DNA of 5,253 nucleotides from OMOG01 sp041485845 (GTDB lineage Bacteria; Acidobacteriota; Terriglobia; Bryobacterales; Bryobacteraceae): assembly GCA_041485845.1 (NCBI GenBank), contig JBGPKH010000635.1, forward strand, positions 1 to 5,253, given 5' to 3'. The notes beneath the pieces were generated by a model. That model was not told the DNA's origin. It made no database searches and was given only the letters and a program-made list of their open reading frames with translations. Below, one piece after another: positions 1 through 5,253 of the stretch (positions are counted from its first letter, which is position 1; each line of letters starts with the position of its first letter). A program made the translations under genes and the position numbers.

Positions 1-34
1 CCGGGGCCGGTCGGCTATTTCCAATATTCGCGCT

Positions 35-256
35 GGGGCCGGGGCCTGGGGCCCGGGGGCGGGGGGCCGGGGGCGGGGGCCCTGGGGCGGGGGGTGGGGG
101 GCCTGGGGCCAGGGGCCGGGGCCAGGGGCCGGGGCCAGGGGCCAGGGGCCGGGGGCCGGGGGCCGGGGGCCAGGGGCCGGGGGCCGGGGGCCAGGGGGCC
201 GGGGGCCAGGGGGCCGGGGTGGCCGGGGGTCGGGGGCCAGGGGCCGGGGTCGGGCG
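35..256. repeat. G-rich low-complexity array with GGGGCC/GGGGCCA-like units
   Basis: This is an almost pure G/C tract with extreme strand asymmetry. The + strand has about thirty runs of four to six G, separated mostly by CC, CCA, CCT or a single C/T, giving an irregular period of about 6-7 bases around a GGCC core. The first ten bases of the window are of the same type, so the array probably begins before the window and is interrupted at 11-34 by an ordinary sequence containing AATATT (23-28). The G-run density predicts G-quadruplex formation on the + strand and C-rich structures on the other. The minus strand reads as a Pro/Gly/Ala/Arg-only peptide, as expected from the repeat itself, so I do not call a gene. 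Its job is unknown; it could be a replication-slippage microsatellite, a transcription-blocking spacer or a dispersed intergenic repeat family. Confidence 0.9.
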
Positions 257-260
257 CCGC

Positions 261-282
261 GCTGTGACCCCGCTTTGACCCC
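261..282 (+). repeat. Two imperfect 11-bp tandem units beside the G-rich array
   Basis: GCTGTGACCCC (261-271) is followed directly by GCTTTGACCCC (272-282), differing at one position, and then by a partial third start, GCTC (283-286). It lies at the right edge of the G-rich array and just before the possible promoter. Two copies of an 11-mer could be a small slippage duplication or a pair of protein-binding half-sites; nothing here decides between them. Confidence 0.45.
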
Positions 283-283
283 G

Positions 284-409
284 CTCTTCCTCGTTGACAA
301 TCCAACCTGCCGGTGATACAACCTCTATAAGCTGTCTGGGGGATCAGTGTATGCCGATCCCTACTTTCGCCCTCGTCGGCGCAACGTCACGTTCAACGTG
401 GGTGCTCGT
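284..409 (+). pseudogene. Possible relic of the C-terminus of a TonB-dependent outer-membrane receptor
   Basis: In the frame starting at 284 the translation reads LFLVDNPTCR, a stop (TGA, 314-316), then YNLYKL, GGSVYADPYF and RRRNVTFNVGAR. This resembles the last two strands of TonB-dependent receptors, where a 'V-D-N-L-T-N-R-x-Y' motif is followed by a Tyr/Gly-rich loop and a final alternating strand of the type R-x-V-x-F-x-V-G-A-R-F. Here the final Phe and stop are absent; the frame runs on as N-A-V-D-D into the next gene. The stop at 314 could come from a single C-to-T change of CGA. Upstream, the receptor body is missing and the G-rich array takes its place. The frame is out of phase with the gene starting at 420. 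This is my own pattern recognition on about 40 residues, so chance in GC-rich DNA is a real alternative. Confidence 0.3.
294..322 (+). promoter_or_regulatory. Possible sigma70-type promoter for the two-gene operon
   Basis: A perfect -35 box TTGACA (294-299) is followed after 17 bases by TACAAC (317-322), which matches four of six -10 consensus positions. Transcription would start near 329 and leave a leader of about 90 bases before the chosen start at 420. A better -10-like hexamer, TATAAG (326-331), is spaced too far from this -35 (26 bases). The box sits inside the possible receptor relic, so it may be accidental, but no other candidate lies between the G-rich array and the gene. Confidence 0.4.
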
Positions 410-419
410 AACGCCGTTG

Positions 420-3400
420 ATGACTTATATGCGCTCACTGGGAACTGTTCTCCTCTTTGCCGCTGCGTTGGCGCCGGCGGCTGATGCCCAGACCGCGCCG
501 GCTGCTTCACCGGATTTCTTCGAGACCAGGATCCGTCCCGTGCTGGCCGGCAACTGCTACTCCTGCCACACCAACTCCGCGCTCGGCGGATTGCGGCTCG
601 ACAGCCGGGAAGCCATGCTCAAGGGCGGCAGCCGCGGACCGGCGATCGTTCCCGGCGACCCCGACAAGAGCGTGCTGGTCCGCGCCATCCGGCAAACCGA
701 CGCCAACCTCAAAATGCCGATGGGCGGCAAGCTCAAGGATTCGGAAACGGAAGATCTGGTGGCGTGGATCGCGGCTGGCGCCGTCTGGCCCGCGCCGGAC
801 GTCCCTACATCCAGCAAAGAGACGGGCAGCAAACAGACCGGCGACCAGTACCGGATTTCCCCTGAACAGAAAGCTTTCTGGTCGCTGCTTCCTTTGAAGG
901 ATCCGCCACGGCCCCAGGTGAAGGACGCCAAGTGGCCGAGAACCGATATCGACCGCTTCATCCTCGCCCACCTCGAAAAGGAGGGCCTCAAGCCCGTCCG
1001 CCCCGCCACGAAGCACGACCTCATTCGCCGCGCCACCCTCGACCTCACCGGCCTGCCGCCGACTCCCGAAGAGCTCGCCGCCTTCGAGAAGGATTCGTCC
1101 CCGGACGCCTTCGCCAAGGTGGTCGATCGCCTGCTGGCCTCGCCGCACTACGGCGAACGATGGGGTCGGATCTGGCTCGACGTGGCCCGCTTCGGCGAGG
1201 ACGATTACCGCAGCCTCAACCCCAATCCCCGCGGCTATCATCCCTATCCCAATGCCTACGTCTACCGCGACTGGGTGATTCAGGCTTTCAACGACGACCT
1301 GCCGTACGACGCGTTTGTCAAAGCCCAGATTGCGGGCGACCTGCTCGACCCCAAGATTCGCTATAAGATGTTGCCGGGGACCGGATTCCTGGGCCTCGGT
1401 CCCTGGTATTACGATAACGGCGCGGTGGAAGTGACTCGCGCAGACGAGCGGCACGACCGCGTGGACGTGGTGACCCGCGGATTTCTCGGCTTGACCGTGG
1501 CCTGCGCGCGCTGTCACGACCACAAATACGACCCCATCCCCACGACTGACTATTACTCGCTCGCCGGCGTGTTCCTCAACACCGCCTATCATGAGTACCC
1601 GCTCGTCCCCAAGTCTGTGCTCGATCGGTACACCAAGCTCGAAGAAGAGGTCGAGAAGAAGCAGAAGATGCTGCAGACCATGCAGCAGAATCTGAGCAGC
1701 CAGTTGTCCGAGTCGCTGGCATTCAGGACCTCGAACTACCTGCAGGGCGTGTATGAAGTCGCCGGGCAGAAGAAGGAAGCCGAGACCGTGGTGGAAGCCA
1801 GAAAGCTGGACTATCAGCTTCTGAACCGCTGGATCAAATACCTGGAGAAGCCCACCGACAAATACCACTACAAAGAGGCCTGGCAGGCCCTCATGAAGAA
1901 GGCGGCCGCGGCGCCCATGAGCGGCGGCCGAGGTGACGGCTTTGGCGGCGGTGATTTCGCCGGTGGCCCGGGCGGCGGACGCGGTGGACGGGGCGGCCCG
2001 GCCGCCGTCAACCCGGAAGTCAAGAAAGCCGCGGATGAGTTCCAGGCGAATGTCATCCGGGTGATGCTGGCCCGCAAGGAACTCAACGAAGAGAACGACA
2101 TCATCGCGGCCAAGGCCCTGGAAGGCACCCAGAAAAAGAAACGGGCCAACAAGCCCAACGAATTTATCACCAACGATGATTTCTGCCCCGGTTGCGGCCT
2201 GCGTCTCAAGAACATGGCGGACGATGACGCCGCTTTCTGGACCGAAGTTTTCCAGCGCGAGCTGCGCGATTCGGACGATCCGGCCGCGATGATGGCCGAG
2301 GGCGGCCGTATGCCCGCTCCCGGTGTGCTGTTGTTCCGCGGCTGGGGCCTGGAGAGCCGTGTGGGCGCCGAACAGCAGGCGCAACTGAACGCGGTCAAAG
2401 CCGACGTGGATGAGGCCCGCAAGAAACTGGAACCGGCGTATCCCTTCCTACACGGCGTGCAGGATGTGGAGAACCCGGTCAATCTCCCGGTAGCGCTGCG
2501 CGGCAACCCCAACAACCTCGGGCCGGAGGTCTCGCGACATTTCCTCAGGCTGCTGTCCAAGGGCGAGCCACAGCCTTTCGCCAAAGGCAGCGGACGCCTC
2601 GAGCTGGCCGAGGACATCCTCGCGCAGCCCCTCGCCATGCGGGTGATCGTCAACCGGATCTGGAAAGGTCACTTCGGCGCCGGAATCATCGATACACCGA
2701 GTAACTTCGGTGTCACCGGCGAGCGCCCGACGAACCCCGAGCTACTAGAGCATCTCGCCGGTTCGTTCGCCAAGAACGGCAAGTCCATCAAGAAGCTGCA
2801 TCGCGACATCATGTTGAGCTCGGTCTACCAGCTCAGCACGGAGATGGACCAGGCGAACTATGCCAAGGATTCCGGCAACCGCTTGTACTGGCGCGTGGAT
2901 CGCAAGCGAATGGACGCCGAACAGCTCCGCGATGCGGTTCTGGCGGTGGCCGGCAACCGGGACAACGGTCTCGGCGGCCCGTCCGCCGATCTCACTCCGG
3001 CTTTCACGCGCCGCACGGTTTACGGGAAGGTGAGCCGCTACAAGCTGGACGAATATCTGCAACTGTTCGACTTCCCGTCCCCGAGCATCAGCGCGGAGAA
3101 GCGGTTCACCACCACCGTTCCTTTGCAGCGCCTTTTCCTGATGAACAGCGATTTCATTCAGATCGAGGCTGAAGAGCTCGCCAGGCGGGTCGCCGGGGAG
3201 CCGGACAACCGCTCGCGAATTCGCAAGGCTTACCTGCTGGCCTACGGCCGCGAACCCAACGAAGCGGAAATCAAGCTGGGGCTCGACTATCTGCACGCCG
3301 AGCCGTTGCGCGAATACGAAGAGAACAAGAAAGCTCCGGCCAGCGCTGGACGCGGAGGCAGAGGCCCTTCGACGGAGACTCCTGCCGGCGACTCGGCGCC

Positions 3401-3611
3401 GCCGGAAGGTGGAGGAGATCCCGCCGCCGCGGGGGGCGCAGGCGCGGAAGGCGCGGTCCCCGCGATGCCTATTGGAATAGGCATGGGAATGATGGGCGGA
3501 ATGGGCGGCCGGGGAGGCCCGCGGCCGGTCGAGGTCAAATACGACCCCACGGCCTGGGGGCGCTACGCCAAAATCCTCTTCAGCTCCAGCGAGTTTGTGT
3601 TTATCAACTGA
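420..3611 (+). CDS. Exported diheme cytochrome-like protein, PSCyt1-DUF1549-DUF1553
   Basis: This 1063-residue protein has the architecture of large planctomycete-type cytochrome proteins. Residues 1-23 form a Sec signal peptide (Arg5, hydrophobic core 7-18, ADA|Q cleavage). A PSCyt1 domain (about 28-120) has the heme motif C46-Y-S-C49-H50 and candidate distal ligands Met99/Met101. DUF1549 (about 174-388) has RWGRIWLDVAR (247-257) and a second CxxCH, C362-A-R-C365-H366, followed by DHKYDP. A variable linker (389-725) contains a coiled-coil-like stretch (401-432), a Gly/Arg-rich insert (about 498-530) and C589-P-G-C592. DUF1553 (about 726-1063) starts at RLELAEDI and has the VNRIWKGHFGAG block; a Gly/Ala/Met-rich insert (972-1036) precedes its normal ending. 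The reaction is unknown; electron transfer in the periplasm is inferred from the hemes. The start gives a clean signal peptide; ATG at 429 is equally good. Starts at 294 (TTG) or 351 (ATG, with GGGGGA at 338-343) would bury that signal. No strong ribosome-binding site precedes 420. Confidence 0.93.
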   Translation: MTYMRSLGTVLLFAAALAPAADAQTAPAASPDFFETRIRPVLAGNCYSCHTNSALGGLRLDSREAMLKGGSRGPAIVPGDPDKSVLVRAIRQTDANLKMPMGGKLKDSETEDLVAWIAAGAVWPAPDVPTSSKETGSKQTGDQYRISPEQKAFWSLLPLKDPPRPQVKDAKWPRTDIDRFILAHLEKEGLKPVRPATKHDLIRRATLDLTGLPPTPEELAAFEKDSSPDAFAKVVDRLLASPHYGERWGRIWLDVARFGEDDYRSLNPNPRGYHPYPNAYVYRDWVIQAFNDDLPYDAFVKAQIAGDLLDPKIRYKMLPGTGFLGLGPWYYDNGAVEVTRADERHDRVDVVTRGFLGLTVACARCHDHKYDPIPTTDYYSLAGVFLNTAYHEYPLVPKSVLDRYTKLEEEVEKKQKMLQTMQQNLSSQLSESLAFRTSNYLQGVYEVAGQKKEAETVVEARKLDYQLLNRWIKYLEKPTDKYHYKEAWQALMKKAAAAPMSGGRGDGFGGGDFAGGPGGGRGGRGGPAAVNPEVKKAADEFQANVIRVMLARKELNEENDIIAAKALEGTQKKKRANKPNEFITNDDFCPGCGLRLKNMADDDAAFWTEVFQRELRDSDDPAAMMAEGGRMPAPGVLLFRGWGLESRVGAEQQAQLNAVKADVDEARKKLEPAYPFLHGVQDVENPVNLPVALRGNPNNLGPEVSRHFLRLLSKGEPQPFAKGSGRLELAEDILAQPLAMRVIVNRIWKGHFGAGIIDTPSNFGVTGERPTNPELLEHLAGSFAKNGKSIKKLHRDIMLSSVYQLSTEMDQANYAKDSGNRLYWRVDRKRMDAEQLRDAVLAVAGNRDNGLGGPSADLTPAFTRRTVYGKVSRYKLDEYLQLFDFPSPSISAEKRFTTTVPLQRLFLMNSDFIQIEAEELARRVAGEPDNRSRIRKAYLLAYGREPNEAEIKLGLDYLHAEPLREYEENKKAPASAGRGGRGPSTETPAGDSAPPEGGGDPAAAGGAGAEGAVPAMPIGIGMGMMGGMGGRGGPRPVEVKYDPTAWGRYAKILFSSSEFVFIN
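1911..2008 (+). other. Coding segment for Gly/Arg-rich linker insert 1
   Basis: This part of the first gene encodes residues about 498-530, dominated by Gly with repeated GGR/GRGG units. It lies in the variable linker between DUF1549 and DUF1553. Built of GGC/GGA/CGC codons, it looks like an expanded simple-sequence stretch and is probably disordered. It is not needed for the family fold, since the conserved blocks lie on both sides. Confidence 0.75.
3333..3527 (+). other. Coding segment for Gly/Ala/Met-rich insert 2
   Basis: This encodes residues 972-1036, inserted near the C-terminus of DUF1553 between the helix ending EYEENKK and the usual closing segment (YDPTAWGRYAKILFSSSEF). It opens with AGRGGRG, passes through a Pro/Gly/Ala/Glu stretch and ends with a Met/Gly-rich run with Met at 1016, 1022, 1024, 1025 and 1028, then GGRGGPRP. 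It is likely a disordered loop. Its Gly/Arg units echo insert 1 in the same protein. Confidence 0.75.
3465..3484. repeat. Perfect 9-bp inverted repeat inside the first gene
   Basis: ATGCCTATT (3465-3473) and AATAGGCAT (3476-3484) are exact reverse complements separated by GG. The palindrome is an AT-richer island inside the GC-rich low-complexity insert and encodes MPIGIG with a rare-looking ATA codon. It could form a short hairpin in DNA or mRNA about 130 bases before the end of the gene. A role as a protein-binding site or in transcript processing is speculation. Confidence 0.6.
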
Positions 3612-3615
3612 CCAT

Positions 3616-5127
3616 ATGTTCCCACACAAGTCTTCCAATCCGCTCACTCGCCGCGAGGCCCTGCGGCGCGTGGGGAGCGGCTTCGGCATGATGGCGTTCG
3701 CCGGCATGGTGAGCCGCTCCGTGGCCCGGGCCGGAATCGCTCTGGACTACCCGCAGCGGGTCAAGCGCGTCATCTTCCTGTTCATGAACGGCGGTCTCTC
3801 GCACGTGGATAGCTTCGACCCCAAGCCCATGCTCGAAAAGTACGACGGCCAGCCCCTGCCGGGCGGAGCCATCAAGACCGAACGGCGAACCGGCGAGTTG
3901 ATGAAGTCGCCATTCAAGTTCAAAAAGTACGGCCAGTGCGGCATGGAAATCAGCGAACTGTGGCCGCACCTCGCGGAAGTGGCCGACGACATCTGCTGGG
4001 TCCGGTCGGTCTACACCGACATTCCAAATCACGAGCCTTCCTGCCTGATGCTGAATACCGGCGCCAACCAGGCGGGCCGCCCGTCCATGGGCGCGTGGTT
4101 GACTTACGGGCTAGGCACTGAGAATCAGAATCTTCCCGGGTATGTCGTGCTGTGCCCGGACGTGCCGACGACCGTGGGTCCGCCGCTTTGGAGCAACGGC
4201 TTTCTGCCCGCCCTCAATCAGGGCACCTTCATCTCCAACCGCGTGGGAGGCGGCCCGGACAGTCCCGAAGGCGCCGATGGGGAACCCGAGCCGATGCCCG
4301 AGCGGAAGGTCGACGAGAAGGACAAAGACAAGCCTAAGAAGGTCACCATCGAGCGCAGCTTCGACCCGAAGAAGCTGGTCAGTTACGTGAACAACCCGAA
4401 GTTCTCCCTGGCGCAGCAGCGGCGCGAGATCGACTTGCTGGAAAACCTGGAGAAGATGCGTCAGGAGCAGACCGGAGCCGACCAGCAGGTGGAAGCGGTG
4501 ATCCAGTCGATGGAAGTCGCCTACCGCATGCAGACCGAGGCTCCCGAGGTCTTCGACGTGCGCAAAGAGTCGCAAGCTACGCTCGACCTGTACGGGCCGG
4601 GACCCGTGGCCCGCGGTTGCCTGACGGCCGTGCGCCTGGCCGAAAAGGGCGTCCGCATGACTCAGGTGTACTACTCTAAGGGAGATCCCTGGGACGCTCA
4701 CGGCGACATCTTCGCCCACAAGACCAACGCCAGGAACTCCGACCAGGGATTCGCCGCCGTGATCCAGGACCTCAAGGGGCGGGGCCTGTGGAAAGATACG
4801 CTCGTGGTGTGCGGATCCGAGTTTGGGCGGACGCCGGTGCGAGAGGTCGGAGGCCCGGGCGCCGGCATCAAGCGGGGCCGCGACCACAATCCGTTCGGCT
4901 TCACCATGTGGCTGGCCGGCGGAGCGGTCAAGGGCGGCGCGATTTACGGCGCGACCGACGATTTCGGTTTCAAGGCCATCGAGAAGCCGGTACACGTCCA
5001 CGACATCCACGCGACCATCCTTTACCTATTCGGCATCGATCACACCAGGCTGACCTACCGGTACAGCGGCCGCGATTTCCGGCTTACGGATGTGTCGGGT
5101 AACATCTTGCACGAGCTGGTCGCCTAG
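3616..5127 (+). CDS. Tat-exported DUF1501 family protein
   Basis: This 503-residue protein belongs to DUF1501, a family related to the alkaline phosphatase/sulfatase superfamily. Its N-terminus is a twin-arginine signal: T11-R12-R13-E-A-L, a hydrophobic stretch (19-32) and a likely ARA|G cleavage at 39/40. Family blocks appear in order: FLFMNGGLSHVDSFDP (54-69, with H63, D65, D68), NHEPS (138-142), GRPSMGAW (154-161), WDAHGD (359-364), GSEFGRTP (400-407), GRDHNPFGF (422-430), GGAVKGGAIYG and HVHDIHAT (460-467). The Asp/His residues of these blocks are the natural metal-ligand candidates by analogy with the superfamily, which is inference. A charged Glu/Lys/Asp/Pro insert occupies residues about 221-248. 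The ATG lies 4 bases after the upstream stop with no clear ribosome-binding site, so translation is probably coupled to the first gene; a TTG at 3595 would overlap that gene and push the Tat motif inward. The substrate is unknown. Tat export suggests folding, perhaps with metal, before secretion. Confidence 0.93.
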   Translation: MFPHKSSNPLTRREALRRVGSGFGMMAFAGMVSRSVARAGIALDYPQRVKRVIFLFMNGGLSHVDSFDPKPMLEKYDGQPLPGGAIKTERRTGELMKSPFKFKKYGQCGMEISELWPHLAEVADDICWVRSVYTDIPNHEPSCLMLNTGANQAGRPSMGAWLTYGLGTENQNLPGYVVLCPDVPTTVGPPLWSNGFLPALNQGTFISNRVGGGPDSPEGADGEPEPMPERKVDEKDKDKPKKVTIERSFDPKKLVSYVNNPKFSLAQQRREIDLLENLEKMRQEQTGADQQVEAVIQSMEVAYRMQTEAPEVFDVRKESQATLDLYGPGPVARGCLTAVRLAEKGVRMTQVYYSKGDPWDAHGDIFAHKTNARNSDQGFAAVIQDLKGRGLWKDTLVVCGSEFGRTPVREVGGPGAGIKRGRDHNPFGFTMWLAGGAVKGGAIYGATDDFGFKAIEKPVHVHDIHATILYLFGIDHTRLTYRYSGRDFRLTDVSGNILHELVA

Positions 5128-5179
5128 CGCTCACTTCGAATAGCGGCAATAAGGTTCATGAGTACTAGATCGATCCATC

Positions 5180-5209
5180 CGGTACCCCTTTCAAGCTCCT
5201 CTGGTACCG
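5180..5209. repeat. Small hairpin downstream of the operon
   Basis: CGGTACC (5180-5186) and GGTACCG (5203-5209) can form a 7-bp stem around a 16-base loop, 53 bases after the DUF1501 stop codon. The following bases are AAAATTAATC, not a T run, so it does not look like a standard intrinsic terminator on either strand. It could stabilise the transcript 3' end or be incidental. Confidence 0.4.
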
Positions 5210-5225
5210 AAAATTAATCGCACAC

Positions 5226-5248
5226 TGTAATGATTTACATGGTATGAT
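5226..5248 (+). promoter_or_regulatory. Possible promoter and operator of a downstream gene
   Basis: TGGTATGAT (5240-5248) fits an extended -10 element (TG, one base, then TATGAT, five of six matches). No convincing -35 box lies upstream; an extended -10 can work without one. Just before it, TGTAA (5226-5230) and TTACA (5235-5239) form a 14-bp inverted repeat with a 4-base centre, a shape and position typical of a dimeric repressor site covering the promoter spacer. The local rise in A+T supports a control region for a rightward gene beyond 5253. The regulator cannot be named from this. Confidence 0.35.
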
Positions 5249-5253
5249 CTAGC

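Noticed and set aside
1..256. CRISPR array
   Set aside because: The units are far too short and irregular, with no unique spacers and no nearby cas genes.
15..305. Minus-strand open frame encoding a Pro/Gly/Ala/Arg-only peptide
   Set aside because: It is simply the translation of the G-rich array, with no domain, no signal and no ribosome-binding site.
294..419. Longer N-terminus for the first gene from TTG 294 or ATG 351
   Set aside because: The extension lacks family similarity, would place the Sec signal peptide internally, and overlaps the possible -35 box and receptor relic. ATG 351 does have a GGGGGA upstream, so it is not fully excluded.
507..2384. Long open frame on the minus strand opposite the first gene
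   Set aside because: It mirrors the codon structure of the real gene, has no recognisable domain, and its translation is Gly/Val/His/Arg-rich as expected from antisense high-GC DNA.
3595..3615. TTG start for the DUF1501 gene overlapping the first gene
   Set aside because: It adds seven residues without family support; ATG 3616 puts the twin-arginine motif at the usual distance from the N-terminus.
2745..3707. Minus-strand open frame spanning the gene junction
   Set aside because: It is antisense to DUF1553 and the start of DUF1501, low-complexity in part, and shows no recognisable protein family.
4111..5010. Minus-strand open frame opposite the DUF1501 gene
   Set aside because: It is a shadow of the conserved DUF1501 coding sequence, with no domain of its own.
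5128..5145. Hairpin immediately after the DUF1501 stop (CGCT...AGCG)
   Set aside because: Only four base pairs form, with no T run; below what could be supported.
5180..5209. Intrinsic terminator
   Set aside because: The stem is only 7 bp with a 16-base loop and no T run follows on either strand; kept only as an inverted repeat.

Overview
The window suggests a GC-rich soil or sediment bacterium from a lineage that carries the 'planctomycete cytochrome' gene families: Acidobacteriota (Bryobacterales/Solibacter-like), Planctomycetota or Verrucomicrobiota. The assignment rests on a two-gene pair, PSCyt1-DUF1549-DUF1553 followed by DUF1501, which is greatly expanded in those phyla. Gly/Arg-rich inserts in the first protein and a long G-rich intergenic array make me lean to Acidobacteriota, but that is inference.

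Layout. Positions 1-256 are a low-complexity G-rich array (GGGGCC/GGGGCCA-like units, about thirty runs of four to six G on the + strand), broken once by a unique island at 11-34. Positions 257-419 hold a short imperfect tandem repeat, a possible sigma70-type promoter, and an open frame that reads like the decayed C-terminal end of an outer-membrane beta-barrel receptor, with one in-frame stop. Positions 420-3611 encode a 1063-residue exported protein with two CxxCH heme-binding motifs. Four bases later, 3616-5127 encode a 503-residue Tat-exported DUF1501 protein. Positions 5128-5253 are a more AT-rich intergenic stretch with a small hairpin and, at the very end, an extended -10-like box next to a short inverted repeat. 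This is probably the control region of a gene outside the window.

How the genes may work together. Both products carry export signals, Sec for the first and Tat for the second, and their tight spacing indicates one transcript with coupled translation. The likely picture is a periplasmic or surface module: a c-type cytochrome-like protein of unknown reaction paired with a member of the alkaline phosphatase/sulfatase-like superfamily. Neither family has a firmly established biochemical function that I can name. No RNA genes, CRISPR arrays, insertion sequences or integrases were seen. Long open frames on the minus strand are shadows of high-GC coding sequence.
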